From contig NZ_VLKW01000008.1 of NCBI RefSeq assembly GCF_007830495.1, forward strand, positions 124,001 through 188,000: a DNA stretch of 64,000 nt, written 5' to 3'. This document shows, in pieces, positions 16,082-24,976 of this stretch. The stretch comes from Pseudoduganella flava (lineage in GTDB: Bacteria > Pseudomonadota > Gammaproteobacteria > Burkholderiales > Burkholderiaceae_D). Below the pieces are notes generated by a model. The model ran no database searches, had not been told where the DNA came from, and worked only from the letters and a program-made list of their open reading frames with translations. The position numbers were made by a program, and so were the translations under genes. Every line of letters starts with the position of its first letter. The first letter of the stretch is position 1.

Positions 16082-17569
16082 ATGAAAAAAGTACCGCAAA
16101 CGATCGTCTCCCTCGTAGCGCCTCCGCTCCTGCTGTGGAGTGCAGTCGCGGCGGCCCATGCCGCGACCATCACTGTCAATCCCGGGCAGTCGATCCAGAC
16201 CGCCGTCAACCAGGCCAAGGCCGGCGACGTCGTGCTGGTCAAGGCGGGCACGTACAACCAGAAAGTGCTCTTCAACGGCAGGAGCGGCGCGGCCGGCGCC
16301 TTCATCACGTTGCGCGGCGAAGCCGGCGCCATTGTCGACGGCACGGGCGTGGCGACGTCCGGCCGCGAAGGCCTGGTCACCATCCGCAATTCGAACTATG
16401 TGCAGGTCGAGAACCTCACCGTCACGGGCCTGATCACGGATGACCACGAGCGTACGCCGGTCGGCATTCTGGTCGAGGGCAGCGGTTCGAACATCCAGAT
16501 CGTGGGCAACGACATCCACCACATCCAGCACACCAGCACGTGCGCCGAATCCGACTCTTGCCTCGTCGGTGCGCACGGGCTGGCGGTGTTCGGCACCAGT
16601 TCCGCCGGGATCACCGACGTGCGCATCGAGAACAACCGGGTCCACGACAACGTGCTGCAGGCCAGCGAGGCGCTGGTCGTCAACGGCAACGTCAACCGTT
16701 TCGAGGTCCTGTTCAACGACGTCTACGACAACAACAATATCGGCTACGACTTCATCGGCTATGAAGGCGAGTGCGGCGGTTGCGGCGAGAACGACCGCGT
16801 CCGCAATGGCATCGTGCGCGGCAACCGGGCGGCCAATAACAGCACCACCACCAACCCCTGGTACAACTTCGACGGTTCCGCGGCCGGCTTCTACGTGGAC
16901 GGCGGGCGCTACATCGTCTTCGAACGCAACGTCTCGACGCGCAACGACATCGGTTTCGAATTCGCCAGCGAACACCCGGGCAAGGCCACCGAAGACATCC
17001 TGATGACCAACAACTTCGTGGTCCTGAACCGCGATGCGGGCCTGTCGCTGGGCGGCTACGAATCCGACCTGGGCGCCGCGCGCCGCATCAAGGTCAACAA
17101 CAATTCGTTCTACAAGAACAAGGGCTTTGGCAGCGAGATCACGTTGCAGTACAAGGTGATCGACTCGAGCTTCAACAACAATGTCATCTTCGGCGCCAGC
17201 ACGATCGCGGAGAGCTATATCGCGAGCCCGGGCGGCAGCAGCGGCAATACCTGGGGCCGCAACCTGTGGTGGGCGCCGAGCACCAGCAGCAGCCGCGGCA
17301 TCCCGGGGACGACCGTCTTCCAGGACCCCCGTTACGTCGCGCCGGACCAGGGCAACCTGCGCCTGCAGGGCACCTCGCCGGCGATCAACCAGGGCAGCCT
17401 GGGCGCGGCGCTGACCGGCTGGTCGTCCCCGCTGTGGACCTCCTACTACTCCTCCGGCTCGATTCCCGCCAACGGCAACCGCGACTACGACGGCCAACAG
17501 CGCTTGGAAGGCGGCACGATCGACCTGGGCGCCGACGAATACGGCACCACCGCGGGCACCGCGCGCTGA
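16082..17569 (+). CDS. Secreted right-handed beta-helix protein (putative glycan-active)
   Basis: A 495-residue exported protein with signal peptide LLLWSAVAAAHAATI. From there, repeated turns give a right-handed parallel beta-helix: ITVNPGQSIQTAVNQAKAGD, VVLVKAGTY, VENLTVTG, VGNDIHHI, IENNRVHDN and VNNNSFYKN. This is the fold of many polysaccharide lyases and some glycosidases. The C-terminal RDYDGQQR...IDLGADEYG resembles the closing motif of choice-of-anchor-Q-type beta-helices. No catalytic set could be assigned. The start used has AGGAG five bases upstream; an ATG three bases earlier is also possible. A terminator follows, and its operator matches those of the TBDR and agaR. Confidence 0.8.
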   Translation: MKKVPQTIVSLVAPPLLLWSAVAAAHAATITVNPGQSIQTAVNQAKAGDVVLVKAGTYNQKVLFNGRSGAAGAFITLRGEAGAIVDGTGVATSGREGLVTIRNSNYVQVENLTVTGLITDDHERTPVGILVEGSGSNIQIVGNDIHHIQHTSTCAESDSCLVGAHGLAVFGTSSAGITDVRIENNRVHDNVLQASEALVVNGNVNRFEVLFNDVYDNNNIGYDFIGYEGECGGCGENDRVRNGIVRGNRAANNSTTTNPWYNFDGSAAGFYVDGGRYIVFERNVSTRNDIGFEFASEHPGKATEDILMTNNFVVLNRDAGLSLGGYESDLGAARRIKVNNNSFYKNKGFGSEITLQYKVIDSSFNNNVIFGASTIAESYIASPGGSSGNTWGRNLWWAPSTSSSRGIPGTTVFQDPRYVAPDQGNLRLQGTSPAINQGSLGAALTGWSSPLWTSYYSSGSIPANGNRDYDGQQRLEGGTIDLGADEYGTTAGTAR

Positions 17570-17600
17570 CCATCCCGCCAGCGCGGCGCAAACCTGAACG

Positions 17601-17632
17601 CAGCGCCCCTCAGCGGGGGCGCTGTTTTTTTT
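17601..17632 (+). terminator. Intrinsic terminator of the beta-helix gene
   Basis: CAGCGCCCC (17601-17609) pairs with GGGGCGCTG (17616-17624) across a six-base loop, followed by eight T residues. This separates the beta-helix gene from the next transcription unit. Confidence 0.88.
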
Positions 17633-17690
17633 GACGGCCGGTGAATCACGTCCATCTGCAGCCCGCATTCGACGCCGAAACAACATTAAA

Positions 17691-17706
17691 CGAAAGGTTT
17701 CGAAAG
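17691..17706. promoter_or_regulatory. Candidate AgaR operator 2
   Basis: CGAAAG-GTTT-CGAAAG, identical in half-site sequence and spacing to the sites at 15860 and 26071. It ends 67 bases before the receptor start, next to an AT-rich promoter stretch, a suitable position for a repressor. Confidence 0.65.
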
Positions 17707-17773
17707 TTACTTGCCTTTTCTTTTGTTGACTAATACTATTGTAGTCACGCGACAACAATACGAAGGAGCGGCG

Positions 17774-20581
17774 ATGCGAGACGGGATCAAAAGCGGGAAG
17801 AAAAGCGGGACGAGGTTGGGAATGCGGCGCACCATGATGGCGGTCGCGGTGGAGATGGCGGTATGCGGCGCGGCGTTCGCGCAGACCGATGTGCAGGTGG
17901 CTGGCGCCGCGGCGCCGGCGAACGCGGAGCCGGCAATCGTCGTGGTCAGCGGCGCGCGTGCGGCGCTGGCCAAGTCGCTGGAACTGAAGCGCAATGCGGA
18001 CGTGATCCAGGACTCGATCTCGGCGACGGAGCTGGGCCGCTTCCCGGACGATAACGTGGCCGACTCGCTGACGCACATTTCCGGCGTGTCCGTGTCGCGT
18101 ACGCGCGGCGGGGAAGGGCAGTACATCAACGTGCGCGGCCTGGGCTCGGGCTACAACATCGTCACGCTGAACAAGCGCATCCTGGCGACCGACGGCGACG
18201 GCCGCGACTTCGCGTTCGACGTGCTGCCGTCCGAAGTGATCAGCGGTGCCGATGTGATGAAGTCCGCCGATGCGATGCAGATCGAGGGCAGCATCGGCGG
18301 CTCCGTCAACCTGCGCTCCGCGCGGCCGATGGACAACCCCGGCCAGCACGGTTCGCTGCGTTTCGAAGGCGAGCGCAACGACCTGTCGGAAAAGGGCGGC
18401 GGCAAGCTGTCTGGCGTGTACAGCAACACGTTCAACAACAACACGATGGGCGTGCTGGTCGGCGCGGTCTTTTCGAAGCGGAAGGTGCGCACCGATTCGC
18501 TGGGCTACATGACCTATAACGCGGATTCGCCGGGCAGCTTCGACGTCAATGGCGACGGTGCCATCGGCGCGGGCGAGAGCGGCCTGCTGGCGCCGTGCTG
18601 CGTGTCGTTCGGCTCCATCTTCGAGGAGAAGAAGCGCGTCGCGCTGTCCGGCGCGTTCGAGTGGAAGATCACGCCGCAGTTCAAGCTGATCGCCGATGCG
18701 CTGGCCACGCGCCTCGACTCGCCGCAGGTCGGCTACCAGCAGTCGTACTACATCGAGCATGCGCCGGGGCGCTGGTCCGATGTCGTCGTCAACAATGGCC
18801 TGATCACCAGCCTGACGGTGCACGACCTGGTGCCGGAGATGTCGAACGTGACGACCGACCGTGTCGTCGACACCCGGCAGTTCGGCCTGCGTGGCGAGTG
18901 GAAGCCCACGCCATCGCTGAAGCTGACCGGTGACGCATACCGCTCCACGTCCGAGCGCGATTCGGGCGGCAAGGACAACTTCGTCGTCGCCGGCATCGCC
19001 GGCCACAACACCGGCTACTACCGCGCCAATGACGGCGGCCTGCCGGATATCCGCGTGACGCTGGAGGACGGCCGTGACCTGGCCACCGAACTGGCCGCGG
19101 GGCGCCTGGGCAACAAGGACTACGGCATCCACTTCGCCGGCCTCACCGGCACGAACATCAAGGACACCGTCGACGGCGCCTCGCTGGAAGGCCGGCTGGC
19201 GCTGGACGGCACGTGGCACGTCAGCAGCTTCCAGTTCGGCGCCAGTGCCACCAACCGCAAGAAGGACCGGAATTCCATCGGCAACGAGAAGAGCGGCGGC
19301 GCATGCCAGTACTGCGACATGTACACGACCACGTTCGCGTCGCTCGGCGCCAACGTCGTGTCGCCGATGACGCTGCCGAACTACATGCGCAACGCCGGCG
19401 GCAGCTTCCCCGGCAGCTTCGTGCGCTTCGACGTACCGGCCTATTTCGCGGCGCTGAAGAGCCTCGACGGCAAGCCGATCCTCGATGCCAACGGCAACCC
19501 GACGGGTGAGACCTTCGACGTGGCGAAATCACAGCCCGTGTTCGTGCCCACCGATTCGTATGCGGTGCGCGAGAAGACCACCACCTTGTACGGCCAATTC
19601 GACCTGGCGGGCGACAACTGGAACGGCAGCATCGGCGCGCGCCTCGTGCGCACCCGGACCACTTCGAACAGCGCGATCGACCGCATCGTGGCGATCGACG
19701 ACCCGACGCCGGACATCCCCACCAGCAGCCCGACGATCACCTACAGCCCGGCCGAGCCGGTATCGGAAAAGGGCAGCTACACGAAGCTGCTGCCGTCGGC
19801 GAACCTGAGCTGGTGGGCACGCGAGGACTTCGTCGTGCGCGGCGCGGTGGCGAAGGTGATGGCGCGGCCGTCGCTGGACAAGCTGGCGCCGACCCGCACC
19901 GACAACACCCTCGATCGCACCTACCTGCTCAGCATCGTCGGCGATCCGAAGCTGAAACCCACCGAGGCGGTGCAGCAGGACGTGTCGATCGAATGGTACT
20001 ACCGGCCGAAATCGGCCATCACGGCGGCCATCTTCGCCAAGCAGATCAAGAATTTCGTGACGTACCAGACCGACGAGCACGTGGACATCGGCGTGCCGGG
20101 CTACCTGTACACGGTCACGCATCCGGTCAATGGCGACAAGGCGCGCGTGCGCGGCTTCGAGATCGGCGTGCAGCACCTGTTCGACAACGGCTTCGGCATC
20201 AACGCGAAGTTCGCCAAGACGCTGACGAAGGCTTACCAGGGCGGCGAGTACGTCGGCCAGCTGGAAGGCGTGGCGCCGACCGCCTCGTCGCTCGGCTTCC
20301 TGTACGAGAAGAACGGCATCAACGCATCGATCTCGTTCGACTACACGGGCGACTACACGCAGAGCACCAACGTGATCGCCGGCTATCCGGCCAAGGTCGA
20401 TTCGCTGACGTGGGTGACGGCGTCCGCCTCGTGGGACGTGACGAAGAACGTCACGCTGTTCATCGAAGGGAAGAACCTGGGCGATGCCGTGACGCGCTCG
20501 AACCTGGGCCGTGGCGACGGGCTGTACGGCTTCGAGACGTGGGGCCGCACCTATGTCGCCGGCATGACGGTGAAGTTCTGA
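17774..20581 (+). CDS. TonB-dependent receptor of the galactosamine locus
   Basis: A 935-residue outer-membrane receptor. An N-terminus with twin basic residues (GMRRTMMAVAVEMAVCGAAFAQ) acts as the signal peptide. The TonB box region IVVVSGARAALAKS is followed by the plug (GRFPDDNVADSLTHISGVSVSR, INVRGLGSGYNIVTLN, SIGGSVNLRSARP) and the barrel, ending MTVKF. AAGGAG lies six bases before the ATG at 17774, which decides the start. It opens the operon running to the amidohydrolase gene: the DMT permease begins ten bases after its stop. By analogy with AgaO-type receptors of Shewanella, it should take up a galactosamine-containing oligosaccharide. The operator at 17691 lies in its promoter. Confidence 0.92.
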   Translation: MRDGIKSGKKSGTRLGMRRTMMAVAVEMAVCGAAFAQTDVQVAGAAAPANAEPAIVVVSGARAALAKSLELKRNADVIQDSISATELGRFPDDNVADSLTHISGVSVSRTRGGEGQYINVRGLGSGYNIVTLNKRILATDGDGRDFAFDVLPSEVISGADVMKSADAMQIEGSIGGSVNLRSARPMDNPGQHGSLRFEGERNDLSEKGGGKLSGVYSNTFNNNTMGVLVGAVFSKRKVRTDSLGYMTYNADSPGSFDVNGDGAIGAGESGLLAPCCVSFGSIFEEKKRVALSGAFEWKITPQFKLIADALATRLDSPQVGYQQSYYIEHAPGRWSDVVVNNGLITSLTVHDLVPEMSNVTTDRVVDTRQFGLRGEWKPTPSLKLTGDAYRSTSERDSGGKDNFVVAGIAGHNTGYYRANDGGLPDIRVTLEDGRDLATELAAGRLGNKDYGIHFAGLTGTNIKDTVDGASLEGRLALDGTWHVSSFQFGASATNRKKDRNSIGNEKSGGACQYCDMYTTTFASLGANVVSPMTLPNYMRNAGGSFPGSFVRFDVPAYFAALKSLDGKPILDANGNPTGETFDVAKSQPVFVPTDSYAVREKTTTLYGQFDLAGDNWNGSIGARLVRTRTTSNSAIDRIVAIDDPTPDIPTSSPTITYSPAEPVSEKGSYTKLLPSANLSWWAREDFVVRGAVAKVMARPSLDKLAPTRTDNTLDRTYLLSIVGDPKLKPTEAVQQDVSIEWYYRPKSAITAAIFAKQIKNFVTYQTDEHVDIGVPGYLYTVTHPVNGDKARVRGFEIGVQHLFDNGFGINAKFAKTLTKAYQGGEYVGQLEGVAPTASSLGFLYEKNGINASISFDYTGDYTQSTNVIAGYPAKVDSLTWVTASASWDVTKNVTLFIEGKNLGDAVTRSNLGRGDGLYGFETWGRTYVAGMTVKF

Positions 20582-20590
20582 GGCGGGCCG

Positions 20591-21523
20591 ATGGAAACGA
20601 CGACGATTGCCACCCAGGCCGCGGTCCCCGTGCGGCGCCCCCGCTGGCTCGGCTATGCGCTGGCCACCACGCTGCTGTGGGGCGTGTGGGGCGCGTGCGC
20701 CGGGCTGCCCACGCAATACGGCTTCCCCGAAACGCTGGTCTACGTGGTGTGGGCACTGACGATGATCCCGCCGGCGCTGGTGGCGCTGCGGCGCAACGGC
20801 TGGCGCGTGCGCCGCGATCCGCGCTCGGTTGCCTACGGCCTGGCGATCGGCCTGCTCGGTGCCGGTGGCCAGATGGTGCTGTTCTATGCCGTGAAGGCGG
20901 GGCCCGCGTACCTGATCTTTCCGCTGATCTCGCTGTCGCCCGTGATCACGATCGCGCTGTCGTACCTGCTGCTGCGCGAGCGCACCGGTGCCCTCGGCGT
21001 GGCCGGCATCGTGCTGGCCATCTGCGCGCTGCCGCTGTTCGACTATGCGCCCGGCGCGGGCCCCCGCGAGTATGGCGTGTGGTTCGTGCTGGCGCTGGCG
21101 GTGCTCGCGGCGTGGGGCCTGCAGGCATATTTCATCAAGCTGGCCAATGCGAGCATGGACGCGGAGAGCATCTTCTTCTACATGACGTTGTCCGCGCTGC
21201 TCGTCATCCCCGCCGCGCTGGCGATGACGGATTTCACGCAGCCGATCAATTACGGCCCTTCCGGCCCGCTGCTGGCCGCCGTCACGCAGGTGCTCAATGC
21301 GATCGGCGCACTGACGCTGGTGTATGCGTTCCGGCATGGCAAGGCGCTCGTCGTCTCGCCGCTGGTGAATGCGGGCGCACCGCTGCTGACCACATTGATC
21401 GCGATGGCCGCCGCCGGCACGCTGCCGAACGGCTACAAGGTGGCCGGCATCGCGCTGGCGCTGGCGGCCGCGCTGTGCCTCGCGCTGCAGCCGGAGAACG
21501 ATCAACCGAATCAAGGAGCTTGA
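20591..21523 (+). CDS. EamA/DMT-superfamily inner-membrane permease
   Basis: A 310-residue protein with about ten hydrophobic segments (first YALATTLLWGVWGA; last VAGIALALAAALCLAL), the layout of two five-helix EamA units. LLLRERTG and YAFRHGKALVVSPLVNAGAP are typical family segments. DMT proteins move sugars, amino acids or nucleotide-sugars in either direction. Here the gene sits between the receptor and the cytoplasmic sugar-phosphate enzymes, three bases before agaZ, so it most probably carries the amino sugar across the inner membrane in place of AgaP or a PTS. The substrate is inferred from position only. Confidence 0.85.
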   Translation: METTTIATQAAVPVRRPRWLGYALATTLLWGVWGACAGLPTQYGFPETLVYVVWALTMIPPALVALRRNGWRVRRDPRSVAYGLAIGLLGAGGQMVLFYAVKAGPAYLIFPLISLSPVITIALSYLLLRERTGALGVAGIVLAICALPLFDYAPGAGPREYGVWFVLALAVLAAWGLQAYFIKLANASMDAESIFFYMTLSALLVIPAALAMTDFTQPINYGPSGPLLAAVTQVLNAIGALTLVYAFRHGKALVVSPLVNAGAPLLTTLIAMAAAGTLPNGYKVAGIALALAAALCLALQPENDQPNQGA

Positions 21524-21525
21524 CG

Positions 21526-22836
21526 ATGGATTATCTACTCAACCTGGTGGCCCGGCACAAGGCGGGCGAGCCGGCCGGCATCCACTCCGTGTGCTCGGCC
21601 CACCCGCTGGTGCTCGAAGCGGCCGTGGAGACGGCCGTCGTGCGGGGCCTGCCAGTGCTCGTCGAAGCGACGTCGAACCAGGTCAACCAGGATGGCGGCT
21701 ACACGGGCATGACCCCGGCCGCGTTCCGCGAGTTCGTGTACGGCATCGCCGACCGCGCCGGCCTGGCGCGCGAGCACGTGCTGCTGGGCGGCGACCACCT
21801 GGGGCCGAACGCGTGGCAGCATGAGCCCGCGGAGACGGCGATGGCCAAGGCCCAAGTGCTGATCGAGCAGTATGTGACGGCGGGCTTTCGCAAGATTCAC
21901 CTGGATTGCTCGATGTCGTGCGCCGGCGATCCGGTGCCGCTGCCGGACGCCGTCGTAGCCGAGCGGGCGGCGCTGCTGTGCGGGGTTGCCGAGCGGGCCT
22001 GGCGCGCCGCCGGCGGCGAGCCGCCCGTGTATGTCGTCGGCACCGAAGTACCGGTGCCCGGCGGCGCGCACGAGGACCTCGAGACGCTCAGCGTGACGAC
22101 GCCGGCATCGGCCGCCGCGACGATCGCCGCGCACCGCGCCGCGTTCGGCGCCGTGGGGCTCGATGCCGCATGGCCGCGCGTGATCGCCCTCGTCGTGCAG
22201 CCCGGCGTGGAATTCGATCACCACAAGGTCATCGACTACGTACCGGAAAACGCGGTGGCGCTGAGCCGCTTCATCGATCGCGAGCCGACGCTGGTCTACG
22301 AAGCCCACTCGACGGACTACCAGACGCCCGCCAACCTGGCTGCGCTGGTGCGCGACCACTTCGCGATCCTGAAGGTCGGCCCCGGCCTGACGTTCGCGCT
22401 GCGCGAGACCTTGTGGGCGCTGGCCGACATCGAGGACGAGATGTTCGGCGACGGCTCGGACTTCAAGAACGCGGTGCTGGAAGTGATGCGCGCCGAGCCT
22501 GATTACTGGCGCAAGTACTACGTGCATGCGGACGGCGACCCGCGGCGGATCCGCTTCGACCAGCAGTTCAGCCTGAGCGACCGGATCCGCTACTACTGGC
22601 CGCATCCGGCCGTGCAGCAGGCCCAGGCCCGGCTGCTGGCCCAGCTGGAACGCACGCCGCCGCCGCTGACGTTGCTCAGCCAATACCTGCCGGTCCAGTA
22701 TGCGGCCGTGCGCGATGGGAGGCTGCCGAACCGGCCGGCCGATTTACTGAAAGAGGGCGTGGCCAGGGTGCTGCGTCAATACATGGATGCCTGCGCCGGG
22801 CGCGGCGTAACGAAGGAGCTGGAAACATGCTGGTAG
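21526..22836 (+). CDS. agaZ: D-tagatose-1,6-bisphosphate aldolase non-catalytic subunit (AgaZ/KbaZ/GatZ)
   Basis: A 436-residue GatZ/KbaZ-family protein. It opens with LVARHKAGEPAGIHSVCSAHP and contains VEATSNQVNQDGGYTGMTP, GGDHLGPNAWQ, RKIHLDCSMSCAGD, YVVGTEVPVPGGAHE and LYEAHSTDYQTP-like residues, all hallmarks of this family. In E. coli these subunits stabilise the class II aldolase KbaY/GatY that cleaves tagatose-1,6-bisphosphate; an earlier view made them tagatose-6-phosphate kinases. No KbaY/GatY partner is seen in this window, so it may be elsewhere or this protein may act alone. The gene overlaps the next one by ten bases. Confidence 0.9.
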   Translation: MDYLLNLVARHKAGEPAGIHSVCSAHPLVLEAAVETAVVRGLPVLVEATSNQVNQDGGYTGMTPAAFREFVYGIADRAGLAREHVLLGGDHLGPNAWQHEPAETAMAKAQVLIEQYVTAGFRKIHLDCSMSCAGDPVPLPDAVVAERAALLCGVAERAWRAAGGEPPVYVVGTEVPVPGGAHEDLETLSVTTPASAAATIAAHRAAFGAVGLDAAWPRVIALVVQPGVEFDHHKVIDYVPENAVALSRFIDREPTLVYEAHSTDYQTPANLAALVRDHFAILKVGPGLTFALRETLWALADIEDEMFGDGSDFKNAVLEVMRAEPDYWRKYYVHADGDPRRIRFDQQFSLSDRIRYYWPHPAVQQAQARLLAQLERTPPPLTLLSQYLPVQYAAVRDGRLPNRPADLLKEGVARVLRQYMDACAGRGVTKELETCW

Positions 22837-24011
22837 CAGACAGGGATATTTTGGGAATCGACGGCGCGCGCCTGGACGCGGCCGGGGCGGCCCTGACGGC
22901 GCGCGAGATCGCGCAGCAGCCGGCCGTCTGGCCCGCGATCGACGCGCTGGTGGCGCAGCAGCGCGCCGCCCTCGATGACTTCCTGGCGCCGCTGCTGGCG
23001 CGCCCCGACCTGCGCATCGTGCTGGCTGGCGCGGGCACCTCGGCCTTCATCGGCGAATGCCTGGCACCGGCGCTGCTGGGCGCCGGCTGGCGCGCCGAAG
23101 CGGTGCCCACCACCGATCTCGTCTCCGGCCCGCTGCGCTTCCTGCAGCCGGCGGTGCCGACCTTGCTGGTGTCGTTCGGGCGCTCCGGCAGCAGCCCGGA
23201 AAGCGTGGCCGCGGTGGCGCTGGCGAACCAGCTGGTGCCGGACGTACACCACCTCGTCGTCACGTGCAATGCCGACGGCGAGTTGTACCGGATGGCCGCC
23301 GGCGCGCCCAACGCGTTCGCGCTGCTGCTGCCCGATGCCACGCACGACCGGGCATTCGCGATGACCACCAGTTTCACGTCGATGCTGCTGGCAACGGCGC
23401 TGGCGTTCGGCGTCCTGCCATCCGGGACGGGGGCTGCGATGGCCGCGCCGGCCAGCGCGGTGCAGCAGCAGGCATTGCCGCAGTTGCAGTCGCTCGTCGC
23501 CGCGCGTTTCAAGCGGGTGGTCTACCTCGGCAGCAATGCGCTGCGCGCGCTGGCCCGCGAAGCGGCGTTGAAGCTGCTGGAACTGACCGATGGCCAGGTG
23601 GTCGCGCTGTTCGATTCGCCGCTGGGGTTCCGCCACGGCCCGAAGACGGTCGTCGATGGCGAGACGCTGGTGGTCGTGCTGCTGTCCAATGACCCGCATG
23701 CGCGCCGCTACGACCTCGACCTGCTGCGCGAGCTGCGCGGCGATGCCCGGGCCGGCCGCGTGCTCGCGCTGAGCGGACTGCCCGCGCCGGAACTGGGCGA
23801 CGACTGCGTCGTGCCGGCCGGCGCGCAGGATGCCGACGACCTCGCGCTGGCGCTGCCGTACATCGTGTTCTGCCAATCGTTCGCGCTGCTGCAGTCGCTG
23901 GCGCTGGGCCTGCGTCCGGACACGCCCAGCGTCTCCGGCACCGTCAACCGCGTGGTGCGCGGCGTGACGATCCATCCGTTCACGGGAGGCGGCCATGTTC
24001 CTCGGGGTTGA
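22827..24011 (+). CDS. agaS: Galactosamine-6-phosphate deaminase/isomerase AgaS
   Basis: A 394-residue protein with tandem SIS (sugar isomerase) domains. The first has IVLAGAGTSAFIGE and LVSFGRSGSSPESVA (residues about 67-135); the second begins RVVYLGSNALRALAREAALKLLELTDG and contains FRHGPKTVVD. This architecture is that of AgaS, which converts D-galactosamine-6-phosphate to tagatose-6-phosphate and ammonia. It overlaps agaZ by ten bases and the following kinase gene by 17, a tightly coupled operon. The product would feed the tagatose-phosphate branch represented by AgaZ. GlmS is excluded because there is no glutaminase domain. Confidence 0.88.
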   Translation: MLVADRDILGIDGARLDAAGAALTAREIAQQPAVWPAIDALVAQQRAALDDFLAPLLARPDLRIVLAGAGTSAFIGECLAPALLGAGWRAEAVPTTDLVSGPLRFLQPAVPTLLVSFGRSGSSPESVAAVALANQLVPDVHHLVVTCNADGELYRMAAGAPNAFALLLPDATHDRAFAMTTSFTSMLLATALAFGVLPSGTGAAMAAPASAVQQQALPQLQSLVAARFKRVVYLGSNALRALAREAALKLLELTDGQVVALFDSPLGFRHGPKTVVDGETLVVVLLSNDPHARRYDLDLLRELRGDARAGRVLALSGLPAPELGDDCVVPAGAQDADDLALALPYIVFCQSFALLQSLALGLRPDTPSVSGTVNRVVRGVTIHPFTGGGHVPRG

Positions 24012-24975
24012 CGGCGGCGGCAGCAAAACCGCCTTCGCATTGATCGATGGCGCCGGCAACGTGCTGGCGCGCCACGAGGAAGGCGGCTCCTATCACGTCG
24101 AGATGGGCATCGATGGCGTGGCGGCCGTGCTGGCGCGCGGTTGCGCCGCGGTGTTTGCCGCCGCCGGCATCGGTGCGGGAGATGTGGCATGGGCGTTCTT
24201 CGGCCTGCCGGCCTATGGCGAGGACCGCGCCGCCGATCCCGCGCTCGACGCGCTGCCGTATGGAGTGCTGGGGCACCGCCGCTACCTGTGCGGCAACGAC
24301 ATGGTATGCAGCTGGGCCGGCTCGCTGGCGTGCGCGGACGGTATCAGCGTCATCGCCGGCACCGGCTCGATGGCCTACGGCGAACTGGCCGGCAAGTGTG
24401 CCCGGGCCGGCGGCTGGGGTGAACTGTTCAGCGACGAAGGCTCGGCCTACTGGATCGCCCGGGCCGGGCTGGCGCTGTTCTCGCGCATGAGCGATGGGCG
24501 CACGCCGCGCGGACCGTTGTATGAGCTGATGCGCCGCACGCTCGGGCTGCACGACGACCTGGACCTGTGCGGCCTCGTGTACGGCGAGATGAAGGGGGAG
24601 CGCAGCCGCGTGGCGGCGCTGGCGCCCATGATCACCGAGGCCGCGGCGCTCGGCGACACGCACGCCGCCGCGATCCTCACCGCCGCCGGCGTCGAGCTGG
24701 CGGACATGGTCGACGCGGTGCGATCAGGGCTCGGTGCCGCTCCGGACTCCGCGCTCGCGGTGTCGTACACCGGTGGCCTGTTCGGCAAGCACGGCCCGCT
24801 GCGCACGGCATTCGCGGATGCGCTGACGGCACGTGCGCATCCATACCGCCTCGCGCCGCCGCGCCTCGCGCCCGTGCTTGGGGCCGCGCTGTATGCCGCG
24901 CGCACGGCCGGCACACCGCTGGACGCCGCCGCGCTGGAACGCCTCACCGCCGCGATGACCGAAGGAGGAGACTGA
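23995..24975 (+). CDS. BadF/BadG-type amino-sugar kinase (AgaK-like)
   Basis: A 326-residue ASKHA-fold kinase beginning FLGVDGGGSKTAFALID, the phosphate-1 motif shared with N-acetylglucosamine kinases. It also has CGNDMVCSWAGSL, GISVIAGTGSMAYGE (phosphate-2) and VSYTGGLFGKHGPL (adenosine motif). In aga loci such kinases phosphorylate galactosamine or N-acetylgalactosamine at C6, giving the AgaS substrate directly or after deacetylation. Position within the operon (17-base overlap with agaS, one base before the next start) supports this. Specificity between GalN, GalNAc and GlcNAc cannot be read from sequence. Confidence 0.82.
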   Translation: MFLGVDGGGSKTAFALIDGAGNVLARHEEGGSYHVEMGIDGVAAVLARGCAAVFAAAGIGAGDVAWAFFGLPAYGEDRAADPALDALPYGVLGHRRYLCGNDMVCSWAGSLACADGISVIAGTGSMAYGELAGKCARAGGWGELFSDEGSAYWIARAGLALFSRMSDGRTPRGPLYELMRRTLGLHDDLDLCGLVYGEMKGERSRVAALAPMITEAAALGDTHAAAILTAAGVELADMVDAVRSGLGAAPDSALAVSYTGGLFGKHGPLRTAFADALTARAHPYRLAPPRLAPVLGAALYAARTAGTPLDAAALERLTAAMTEGGD

Positions 24976-24976
24976 C

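Noticed and set aside
16070..19219. 1049-codon minus-strand open frame
   Set aside because: It is a shadow of the beta-helix and TBDR genes on the plus strand, with Arg/His-rich low-complexity content, as is usual in high-GC DNA.
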